DNA of 64,000 bases from Tritrichomonas musculus (taxonomy: Eukaryota; Parabasalia; Tritrichomonadida; Tritrichomonadidae). Under the pieces are notes generated by a model. That model saw only the letters and a program-made list of their open reading frames with translations. It had not been told where the DNA came from and did no database searches. The position numbers and the translations under genes are program-made. This document shows, one piece after another, positions 9,597 to 18,686 of this stretch; the stretch's first letter is position 1; every line of letters starts with the position of its first letter. The stretch spans positions 1,054,001 to 1,118,000 of the forward strand of contig JAPFFF010000022.1 in assembly GCA_039105265.1 (NCBI GenBank), written 5' to 3'.

Positions 9597-9902
9597 TTTA
9601 GAAAAATAAAAAAATAAAAAAAAATATTTAAAAATACAAACTACTGGAAAATAAGGTACCCTAACAAATTTCAAACTTGTTCTGGGAGCTTGGTTTACCA
9701 AGTAAGTTTCCAACGAATTTCAAACTTGTTCTGGGAGCTTGGTTCCTGAGGTAGGTCTCTAACGTGTTTATGAAAAGTTTGGTGTTGAATTGTCAATTTT
9801 TCTGGGAGCTTGGTTCCTGGTATTGGGAGACAAGGAAATTCTTATCAGTAGTTATTCGGGGTACTAGGGCGCACAATATATTACTACTAAGCTGATTTAA
9901 AA
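9597..9902. repeat. Direct repeats of a 'TTCTGGGAGCTTGGTT' unit
   Basis: TTCAAACTTGTTCTGGGAG followed by CTTGGTT occurs at about 9670 and again at 9729. A third partial copy, TTCTGGGAGCTTGGTTCCTG, is at ~9800 and continues as GTATTGGGAGAC. The last part reappears at 16232-16258 inside the start of the second polymerase fragment. A CTTGGT-TT-ACCAAG hairpin lies at 9689-9702. The 5' half of the adjacent pseudogene has been replaced by this DNA. Confidence 0.7.
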
Positions 9903-10521
9903 AAATATAAATATGAATTTCAAAATTGGCATTACCATTTTCCTGTTATTAATGTATTTAAATCTAATTATGTAAGTCCATTATTAAAAGTCCATTTTAA
10001 TGAAACTCCTGAAAGCCTTGAACCATTAATGGATATTTCAGAAAATGATAATGATGGTAAATATGAAACAAGTAATGTCGATATCAATAATAAATATGAT
10101 TATGATGAAATAAGACCTAAAAAAATAAATCCTCCAGTTCCATCTATGTTACGGGATTCGGAAACCGCTACGCGGCTGAGACCAGAGGTCGAAACCGAGA
10201 GTACGACTACAATGAAACCAGATGTTGAGACATTACCGAGCTCTATTTTCAGCAATGTATCGACCACAAATACATGGATGAAACCTCAAAGCTCTGTACA
10301 ACAAAATCCTAATAACTTTAGTCCAATGAATTACTTTCAACCCACAACATTTAATATGCCAACAGGTACTAATTTTAATTTTAATACAGAGCCAAAAAAA
10401 ATCATCTTTAACTAGTGAAACAAATAATGCAACCAATGGAAACTTACCAAAGATAAATGAAAGTAAGTCAGAAAACAAACCAAAAACACATATATCAACT
10501 TTCAGATTACCAAAAAAATAA
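9903..10521 (+). pseudogene. Truncated, frameshifted remnant of the 331-aa Maverick gene
   Basis: From ~9911 the frame encodes KYEFQNWHYHFPVINVFKSN, matching residues ~190-210 of the protein at 54574-55569. It continues through EIRPKK to a stop at 10413-10415. The conserved tail (THISTFRLPKK) is in another frame and ends at 10519-10521, so there is a frameshift, probably at the A-run near 10395-10401. The first ~190 codons are missing. The gene is convergent with the 824-aa gene, as in copy R. At 10159-10190 it carries GC-rich triloop hairpins (CCGC-TAC-GCGG, GACC-AGA-GGTC) that have no counterpart in the homologue. Confidence 0.8.
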
Positions 10522-10538
10522 ATTATTTAAATATTTTT

Positions 10539-13013
10539 TTATGCTTCATTTTCATCTTCAGATTCATCGGATTCAACTTTAACATTAGCTAGTTTTTCAT
10601 CAGTTCTTGATTTAATATATGATATGTCACGATAATCATCATACATTGATTTATACAAATTTTTAACTTCAATGTAATTTCCGCCAACTTTCAAATTAAT
10701 ATGTTTATCAATATTTGAACCAAAGTGTTCTCGTAATTGTTTCTTTTCTTCTTTAGTCAATTTATTTTCCAATATTTCCCGTGCTAATTGTGTAAATCGT
10801 TCTTTCTTTTCTTCTGTATATCCAAGTCCAACGTTAGCTATTAGTTCAATTGTTTGAGTTAATATTTCTCCTAATCGTTCTGATATTTCAGCTGAACCAT
10901 TTATTTCACCGCCAATTGGGATAACATCTTTCATATTAATATTATAATCTTCTTGAATCATAAAACCTAATTCAGAATTTACTGCTTTTAAGTGTACTTT
11001 TTTATATTTAACCCATTCATTCCAATTATTACATTTATGTGATTTCATTACTTTCAATTCATATTGTAAAATGAATACAGCGGTACATGTTTTTAAGTAA
11101 CTGAATAAACACTTCAATGGTTCCAAAAATTGATAATTTCCCTGTTGTTCATCATCTCCAAACATATTATAGAGTGCTAATTGCCATATTTTTGAAAAGA
11201 TTGAACTCCATAATCCTCTTGCATTAAGTTTGGTGCTGACTTTGGGTTTAGATAAACCAACCTTCTGATAAGCAATAACTGCTTTATTGAAATCTTCATC
11301 ATATTTAAGATCGATTTTACCAGCATCCCATTGGTCTTGTTTAAAATTCCATGTTTTAGTAGTACCAGTAAGATTTTTCATCCATACTTCAAATGGTTCT
11401 ATTTTACCTTTCTTTTTAATGCGTTCGGTTTGCCATAATTTCTTATAAGGGTCTGCTTTAACAAGACGGAATCCATTAATTATAACAGGTTTACCACGAG
11501 TATCAACAATAACGATGTCCTCTACTTTGTCGCCATTTAAGTCACAAATTTGATTACCAAGAGGGTCTAATGTGTCTCTCCTTGCAGGAATTAATCGATA
11601 TAATGGATATCCATTTTTATCAAATTTCTTCTTACAATAGGCTTCTGCGCCATCTCTTGTAGCACATTTTGGAGAGAATTTAATACGATAATTACCATTA
11701 ATAAGAATATCAAATAATTCCCCTCGGAATTTACTAACATCAATGCTTTGTTTATTTTCGAAAATGTATAAGTCATTTAAACGTTTTTGTGAAGCTTCAA
11801 ATGTTTTACCAGCACGTTTACCAGTTGGGACAGACTGCGTATAATTGTTTTTGAATTCATCAGTATTGATTGGAGATACACCTTTTGGTGCTGCAATATC
11901 AACATTAAATAAATCATCGTAGTTTTCAGAACTAAGTACAGGTTTTTTAGATGGTGATTTAAATACAGGCTTTGACATTGATTTAGAAATGGAAAAATAT
12001 TCATTATCATCATTATTATCGTCAGAACTTTGTGAATCACTTTTCATGTTCCAAAATATTTCTCGGTTACCATTTTCTATAATATACTTTATTAATTGTT
12101 TGAGCTTCTTTTTGTTTTTAGGCTCAGTTGTTTCTTCAAATATGTTTGTTTCACGTTTTGCATCATGTAATTGTAATACAAGTTTTTTTACTCTGATGTC
12201 AGAATCATCTTTGGGATTTATAGCTCGATTATAATAACCATAAAGGTTTTTAGCAGTAAACTCGTCGTCTAATAACCCAAATTTCTTAAGTTGATTAGCA
12301 TCAATTGTAGAAGATTTATTGTAAGCATCTGATAATTGTTGACCTTCTTGATTAGATTCTGCTATCTTCCTCATTGTTTCAATATTGGTTTTTCTTCTAA
12401 TATTCTCAAATTGCATTAGGTTATTTATATTATCTGATGCCTCATTGTTTTTATGTGAGTCTATATTATTTGTCAATGATTTGACAAGTGATTGAATCTG
12501 TGCGGTATCTTTTTTATTGAATACTGAATACTTCTCTGAGTCATCAGCAATACGATAAAATAATTGTAAAGCATTAATATGATTACTATCAAGTATAACT
12601 AAATCACTAAGTGATTCAATGTCTTTATTAAGTCGATTTCTGAAATAATGGTCTGCTAAATCGGGCTCCTCCTCTTCTTCAATTTGTGGAATGGAAACAG
12701 GTTTTTCTTTATTTTTCAGATAGTTGGTTAAATCAATAAAGTAATTCGCTTTTGAATCAAGTATTTTAGCTAATTCATTTTTTTGTCTTGAAGTTCCTTT
12801 AGGCTTTGCGTTATATTTATCAAGCATATCTTTTAAATTTGTTTTTACATCTTTGACATAGTTACGAGGATTCTTAAGATACTCAATAATATTACCAATA
12901 ATTGTTGTTATTTGTGTTAACTTACTATTTTGGAACATGAATATGAGCATATCTTGATAGTCCCCTTTTTTTACTTCGTTTAGTATGAAATCTTCGTTTA
13001 TGTTTGTTATCAT
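10539..13013 (-). CDS. Conserved Maverick protein of 824 aa (homologue of the 858-aa protein)
   Basis: This long hydrophilic protein starts at an ATG that faces the fibre ATG only 14 bp away. It has an acidic IEEEEEPD block near residue 115, a charged helical N-terminal half, and a well conserved core from about residue 400: GKRAGKTFEASQKR, SIDVSKFRGELFDILINGN, YCKKKFDKNGYPLYRL. A calcium-loop-like D-L-N-G-D-x-V-E-D then leads into IVIVDTRGKPVIINGFRL at ~489-510. The tail is acidic. The family looks specific to these elements; its role is not known, and a virion or assembly function is inferred from its fixed pairing with the fibre. The frame is intact. Confidence 0.85.
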   Translation of the reverse strand: MITNINEDFILNEVKKGDYQDMLIFMFQNSKLTQITTIIGNIIEYLKNPRNYVKDVKTNLKDMLDKYNAKPKGTSRQKNELAKILDSKANYFIDLTNYLKNKEKPVSIPQIEEEEEPDLADHYFRNRLNKDIESLSDLVILDSNHINALQLFYRIADDSEKYSVFNKKDTAQIQSLVKSLTNNIDSHKNNEASDNINNLMQFENIRRKTNIETMRKIAESNQEGQQLSDAYNKSSTIDANQLKKFGLLDDEFTAKNLYGYYNRAINPKDDSDIRVKKLVLQLHDAKRETNIFEETTEPKNKKKLKQLIKYIIENGNREIFWNMKSDSQSSDDNNDDNEYFSISKSMSKPVFKSPSKKPVLSSENYDDLFNVDIAAPKGVSPINTDEFKNNYTQSVPTGKRAGKTFEASQKRLNDLYIFENKQSIDVSKFRGELFDILINGNYRIKFSPKCATRDGAEAYCKKKFDKNGYPLYRLIPARRDTLDPLGNQICDLNGDKVEDIVIVDTRGKPVIINGFRLVKADPYKKLWQTERIKKKGKIEPFEVWMKNLTGTTKTWNFKQDQWDAGKIDLKYDEDFNKAVIAYQKVGLSKPKVSTKLNARGLWSSIFSKIWQLALYNMFGDDEQQGNYQFLEPLKCLFSYLKTCTAVFILQYELKVMKSHKCNNWNEWVKYKKVHLKAVNSELGFMIQEDYNINMKDVIPIGGEINGSAEISERLGEILTQTIELIANVGLGYTEEKKERFTQLAREILENKLTKEEKKQLREHFGSNIDKHINLKVGGNYIEVKNLYKSMYDDYRDISYIKSRTDEKLANVKVESDESEDENEA

Positions 13014-13027
13014 TTATTATTCCCAAA

Positions 13028-15514
13028 ATGTTCACGATAGAACAAGCGGGTACTATAAAAAAAGTAAATACAATTGATGAATTGATAATAGAATATATCA
13101 AGAAATATTCCTGTACACATTTGTGTCCGGGAACCATTGGTTCCTGTCAATGCAATAACGGAAATAATTTAGGGTCAAGCTTAAATACTGAGGAATTGAA
13201 AGAATTATTAAAACCATATGCGAAGCTTACGAATCTTGATGAGTATGCAAAGCTTACGAACTTAAGTGAGTACGCTAAAGCGCAGGACTTACAGTCTTAC
13301 GCGAAAACAACTGATTTATTCGATTATTTGAAAACAGAGGAATTCAATAAAGAATTATTAAAGTATGCTAGTAGTGAAGAAATTGAAAACGCTGTTAATA
13401 CATTACGTGATTACGTTGTTAACAATTTTGCATTATCAACTGACATACCTGAGGTACCTACAGATTTGGTTAATGAATCTGCTTTGACAACTGCTTTGGA
13501 ACCATATGCAAAGCTTACGAACTTAAGTGAGTACACGAAGACTCAGGACTTGCCAGATATGACATTGTATGCAAAAAAAGAAGACATTCCTGAGATACCT
13601 ACAGTTCTCAAAAATAATGAACTACAATTGAATCCGAATGAAGAACCAACAGAAGAAGTTCAACAGAAATTGTTGAATGATGATACACCACTATCAGCAC
13701 AAGCATCATATATATTATCATCCATGGCGGTAACTAAAGTAATGGATTTGATTAATCTTGATTAGTACGCAAAGACTCAGGACTTGCCAGATATGACATT
13801 GTATGCAAAAAAAGAAGACATTCCAGAACCTGTTGATTTGACACCATATTATTCTAGTTCACAAGCTGATGAGAAGTTCGTTGATGAAGATGAATTGGCT
13901 TATGAATTAGATAAGTATGAGACCAAGGATGTGGCTAATGGGAAATACGCTCTCAAAACGGATATCCCTGAGATACCCACAGATTTGGTTAATGAATCTG
14001 CACTGAGTACTGTGTTGGAACCATATGCGAAGACCCAAGACTTGCCAGATATGACCAAGTATGCACTCACAACAGATATACCAAAAGAGTATTTCACTGA
14101 TATCAGTGGAGAGGTTTATATCAAAGACCCAAACAACATCCTGACATTGGGTGGAGCAAATCAGACAAGTAGTGATGCACCTCTCATGGTCATGAAACCA
14201 AATCATTCTCGAAATAGAAGAATATTTAGCATTGGCAATCAACTGGATAGTTCGAAGGAGAGATGGTTAGATTTTGATATTGATGCAAACAGTGATACAG
14301 CGACCATCAAATACAATGAAATAACTGCATTGGAGATTACTCGATCAAAAGTTTGTGTTATGAATGCATGTGATATAGACGGTAATGCCTATGCTAAAAT
14401 CAATGAATTACCAGATATGACCAAGTATGCACTCACTGAAGATATCCCAGCACCAGTTGACTTGACACCATATTATACTAGTACCCAGGCTGATGAGAAG
14501 TTTGTTGATGAAGATGAATTGGCTTATGAATTAGATAAGTATGTTCCCAAAGAAGGTAATTCAACTATTAAAGGTACATTGTCAATATTAGATACAAATA
14601 CTACAGAATCAGATTTTAAAACCTTGTTAATAGCAGGCATAGGTACAAATGAAAATGAAGCTGCTACTTTCGGTTTTTATTCTGGTTTAGGTGTTTTAGG
14701 TATTACAGGTTGTGCAAATATTATTGGTTGGAACGCAGATCATACCATTTTTCATAATAATGTTTTTATAACATATGGTGATTTAGAAATAGATGGTGTA
14801 GATGCAGATTGTTTAAAGGTATATCAAGGAAATCCAAATTTATATGAATCAAACATAATTCTTGGTCTTAATTCAGCAAAATGTGCAAAAATACAATATT
14901 ATAATCAATACAATACTACCCGCTGGAGAGTAATATTGAATAATTCAAACGCATTTTCTTATGAAGTTTCTCCATCAGGAAGAAATACAACAATTGATTC
15001 AAATTTACATGTTAACGGTAAGATAACATCAAATGGTTCAAATACAATCACTCATTACTCCCCGATTGAATCATCAATGAACTCTGTTAATGATTTTGTT
15101 GTTGGTTCTCCTGTGTATATGACAGGTAAGGTTTATAAACATGTTGGTGATGAATGGATACGAAACGATGTTTCTCAGCCAAACAAAGTTTGGATACCAT
15201 CAACAGCAGATGATACTACAGATTGTATTTGCAGTGTCAAAACTACTGGTTTATGGAAAGAATATGTTGGTATTTGTGTTAGAATTGATGAAAAAAATAA
15301 TGCTATAACATTTGCTTCCCATGGTGATTATCTTGTAAAAGTTGATGATTCATCTTGTTATGGTATTGGGGATGAAGTATTTATTGATAATGAAGATAAT
15401 AAATTGAAGATTCTCAGTGGTGAAACTGCAATAACATCAAAGATTAAACGTATGACTGTTGGTATCATAACTGCAATAATAGATAATAAAACACTTGCAT
15501 GCTTTAAGGCATAA
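13028..15514 (+). pseudogene. Fibre-like repeat protein interrupted by one in-frame TAG
   Basis: The conserved start is MFTIEQAG at 13028. The N-terminal part is built of short repeats such as YAKLTNLSEY, YAKTTDLFDYLKT and IPTDLVNESALTTALEPYAK, as in trimeric phage and virus fibres. The frame stops at TAG 13763-13765 and continues in the same frame to 15514. The stop lies in a repeat whose sister copies read LDEYAK, so a single GAG-to-TAG change explains it. The C-terminal ~170 residues (YMTGKVYKHVGDEW, GDYLVKVDDSSCYGIGDEVF) are nearly identical to the 1051-aa protein of copy R, while the middle differs. Expected role: host attachment. Stop read-through cannot be excluded but is not needed. 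Confidence 0.8.
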
Positions 15515-15539
15515 ATAGTATAAAAAAAATTTTTTTAGC

Positions 15540-15974
15540 TTAATTGTTGGATGAGATTATTTGAATCAGCTTTCCCGTCATGTATAACGATAAATTGATA
15601 TTTAATTGTTCACGAATTAGATTCTGAAGGAATTGAATTCGATTAGACCTTGGTTGATTCATAATTGTTTCTTTATGGTCAGAAGCGAATTGGAGAACTT
15701 GGTCTCTCTGTTCATCATTAAGGAATTTGGATTTGTTTAATGGAAATGAGCGATTTGTTCTTCTTCGTATAGGATTTAATTCATTTGATTGTTCAGTTGA
15801 TTCAGCCGAGCTTTGCTCGGATTCAATTGGTTGTTCGATTGGTTGGTCAGTTGATTGTTCGTTTGATATATTATTTAATTGTTCGAATTCGGTTTTCAAA
15901 ATAAGTAATTCAGAGATGATATGGTCAATCTCACTCACAAGTGAGCTCGAGCTCTGCGAGATGTGTTGTTGCAT
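15540..15974 (-). CDS. 144-aa conserved Maverick protein with basic C-terminal domain
   Basis: I use the ATG at 15972-15974 (MQQHIS); the longer frame begins at a non-ATG codon. A hydrophobic/heptad segment (residues ~12-38) is followed by a variable S/E/Q-rich linker and a conserved domain NPIRRRTNRSFPLNKSKFLNDEQRDQVL. The last ~50 residues match the 144-aa protein at 48380-48814. The linker differs and contains a perfect CCGAGC-TTT-GCTCGG hairpin (15806-15820). Near the N-terminus lie CTCAC-AA-GTGAG (15934-15945) and the 12-bp palindrome GAGCTCGAGCTC. The gene is convergent with the fibre. The basic domain suggests nucleic acid binding, by inference. Confidence 0.8.
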   Translation of the reverse strand: MQQHISQSSSSLVSEIDHIISELLILKTEFEQLNNISNEQSTDQPIEQPIESEQSSAESTEQSNELNPIRRRTNRSFPLNKSKFLNDEQRDQVLQFASDHKETIMNQPRSNRIQFLQNLIREQLNINLSLYMTGKLIQIISSNN

Positions 15975-16189
15975 TTTTAAATAAGATAAAAAAAACAAAT
16001 TCTTAATTTAAAATTTTATAACTTGTTCTCAGATTCACTCTGGAGCCCTTATTTAAAATCAAGCTTCGCTTGACTGTGGCGTAAAGCGCCGAAATTAAAT
16101 CCCGAATTAACTTTGAAATAAATTTTAAAATGAGTGTTTAGCGCTTTATGACAGGCCTTGTTCTACAACAGATTATGGAGGCTAATTAA
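15975..16189. other. Junction DNA between copy L and a second polymerase fragment
   Basis: No gene is visible. The segment has TCAAGC-TTC-GCTTGA (16059-16073) followed by GGCG-TAAAG-CGCC, the same type of small hairpin found inside coding regions. It probably contains the breakpoint between the Maverick genes and the unrelated polymerase fragment. Confidence 0.5.
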
Positions 16190-17266
16190 AATTTAAACCC
16201 TGTGGATAAGTTTTTCGTTAATTTTCAAAATGAGGTTTTGAGCTTGGTTCCTGGTATTGGGAGACCTAGAAAAATTATTCGACCACCAATAGGGACATAC
16301 ATATACTACTTACCTGATCATGCGGTCGTTTATTTCCTCAATTTAGCATATTATTTTAGGATGTTTTCGTCTTTAGTTAATATCAAAAATACTATAATTA
16401 AAGGTACAAAATTAATGCAGGCAAAGGTTGAATATGATAATAAAAAGATTTTATTTAAAGATTCAGTACCTATGCTAAATTGTAAACTTGCAGAACTTCC
16501 ATCTATGTTTAATTTAGGTCTTAACATACAAAAAGAAATTTTCCCATATAACTATTATACATTTTATAATTTAGAAAGAAATTTAGGTTCTATCAAGAAT
16601 GCAAGATTAAATGCTGGTAAGAAATGGACCGATGAAGATTATGAATTATTTAAATCAAACATTGATAAAATACCTAAATGTAGAATTGATGAAAACCATT
16701 TCGACATGTGGACTTATGCAGAATTTTATTGTAAACAAGATGTAAACATCCTTAGACTTGGATTTAATGAATTCAGAAATGGATTTATTAAAGATTTCAG
16801 TATTGACCCTTTTAATTTCATTTCCATTTCTTCTCTCGCTAATGAAGTATTTAATCAACGTGTTTATTATCCTAATGGTAACCTTTATAAATTAGGTGGT
16901 TATGTTCGTAAGTTTTGCTCAAAAGCTGTTTATGGAGGACGTTGCATGACTGCATACAATAAAAAATGGCATATATTAAAGCTACTTTGTGATTACGACG
17001 CTGTTTCATTATATCCTTCAGCAATGGCACGTTTATATACCGTTGAAGGTAGACCTGAAGTTATCAAATCTGAACAATTAAACCTTGAATTCCTTTCAAA
17101 ACAAGGTGCTTACATTGTTGAAATCAAAATTACAAAAAATAATAAACATTATCCATTCCCTCTCATTGTTCGTAAAGTAAACGGATTAAATCTTAATGAT
17201 GATAACTTAAAAGAAGGTGAAACATTAAATATAATTGTCGATAATATATCATTAGAAGATCTCATT
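16190..17266 (+). pseudogene. Second, unrelated DNA polymerase B, fragment 1 (exonuclease end to motif A)
   Basis: The frame is open from ~16190, with no good ATG at its start. It contains the exonuclease-side block YCKQDVNILRLGF, the TPR1-like KLGGYVRKFCSKAVYGGRC and motif A CDYDAVSLYPSAM. It is then cut after ...NISLEDLI by the insertion at 17267. This polymerase does not resemble the two Maverick enzymes in the window; it is the shorter pPolB type seen in other eukaryotic linear elements. Fragment 2 (43028-43424) continues the same frame exactly. The 5' part is missing, and bases 16232-16258 duplicate a piece of the repeat at ~9810. Confidence 0.85.
17259..17266. repeat. Left 8-bp target-site duplication ATCTCATT
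   Basis: ATCTCATT here matches 43020-43027 perfectly. Removing 17267-43019 and one copy joins the two polymerase fragments with the frame kept (CTC ATT, then GAA TTT). The bases on either side of the two copies differ, so the duplication is exactly 8 bp. Confidence 0.85.
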
Positions 17267-18061
17267 TAATCATGCGGAAAATTCCCAAAAATGCTTGGGT
17301 ATATCAAATCCCATTCCCACCCATTGCTCCCTAATTGAAAAAGTGGAATAAATTTTAATACATTTATTTTTACTTTTATATTTTATAAATAATATATATA
17401 ATTAGTTTAAACATTATTTTAAACTTAATATTTAAAATGTATATATTATATACTTGTATAATTATATTTTATTTTATCTCAGAAAAAGTTTTAAATAATT
17501 TCAACTTTTTGAATATATATTTTATTGAAATTATTAATTTTTAAAAAAAACATTTAATATATGATAAGATAGATAACTTTTAAAACATAATATTTTTTTC
17601 GTGTAAAAATTAAATTTAATAAATTATTATGTTATAATATTACATATATATAGTAAATATTTGAAAGATATTTATGCAAAAAATCTTGGGAGAACATGTA
17701 TTCAATTCTTGGGAAAATAACCGATTTTTCCCAAGGACAATTTTCTATTAAACCTCCAAGGAATTGGCCTTTTTGGTAATCCCAAATTTCCCAAAAATTG
17801 AAAGCCCAGCTCTCCCAAGAAAAATTTCATAAATATCGCGAAATAATGTAGAGAAATAAATTTAAATTGTAATTATTTTGTTGTAAAAAATTAATTTAAG
17901 TTAAAATTATATAATAATTTATATTTTTTTTAGAAAATAGTACGAATTTTTTAAAAATTGGTAATATTTTAATTTTTGAGATGGGAAATCTATCCCAAAT
18001 TCAAAAAGTAGGCTCTCCCAACTCAAAAAATAAACATTTTATTTGAAATCTTTGAATAATA
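17267..18061. other. Left subterminal region with TTGGGA/TCCCAA motifs
   Basis: No gene is present. TTGGGA or its complement recurs many times between 17285 and 18020 in AT-rich DNA, as in CTTGGGAGAACATG, TTCTTGGGAAAA and GCTCTCCCAAG. Clustered subterminal motifs of this sort often bind transposase, which is an inference here. Confidence 0.55.
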
Positions 18062-18106
18062 TATAGTTGGTGGACATAATATTGTTTTTGGGACATAATC
18101 ATGTTT
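18062..18106. repeat. Left terminal repeat of TATAGTTGGTGGACATAAT family
   Basis: TATAGTTGGTGGACATAAT starts here, then a second internal copy of the GGACATAAT.ATG motif follows at 18091-18103. The inverted match is at 41470-41514. The inner motif also recurs inverted at 40504-40527. The leading TA fits the TA target site of pogo/mariner elements, and the transposase gene begins about 600 bp inside. Confidence 0.65.
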
Positions 18107-18686
18107 TCACTTCATTTCTCTATTAAAAAATAGGATTTGTTTTTTTTTATTCATAAAAATATTTATTATATAATTCAATGATTGTTTTATATAGCTTTTT
18201 ATTAATTTTTATTGATATAAATTTTGGTGATAATTATATAATTTTTTTTTTTCTTTGGCCAATTTTTTTAACTCATAGCTTTTTTTATTCCTTCTTATTA
18301 GAACAATAATTTGGTGCATTTTAAATTTGGTTATATTGTAAGGATTTTGAAAAATCTCGGTTTTATTTTTCAGATCACTTTACGAAATATCAATGAAAAA
18401 TCTTATTCTTCTGGATCAAAAAATATTTTACAGTGAAAATATAGCCAAAAAATATATTTTAAATATCATTTTTATAATTATTGCAAAAAAAAAATGCTTA
18501 ATCCAATGATATAATTTTAATATCTTTAATAGTATACTATTAAAAATCAATTATTAGGATTATATGACACGATTTATCACTTAAATATATCGAAAAATGA
18601 AAAATATAATATTAATTATATCAATTTTATGAATTTTATTATTATAATTTTGAAATTTTTTAATTAATGTTTAAACCAAAACGAGA

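Noticed and set aside
9597-9713. N-terminal extension of the 240-aa protein
   Set aside because: Depends on a non-ATG start and translates direct-repeat DNA; the ATG at 9596 with a T-rich leader is preferred.
13763-13765. TAG or TAA recoding to explain interrupted genes
   Set aside because: TAA and TAG end other intact genes in the window, so recoding is unlikely; single mutations suffice.
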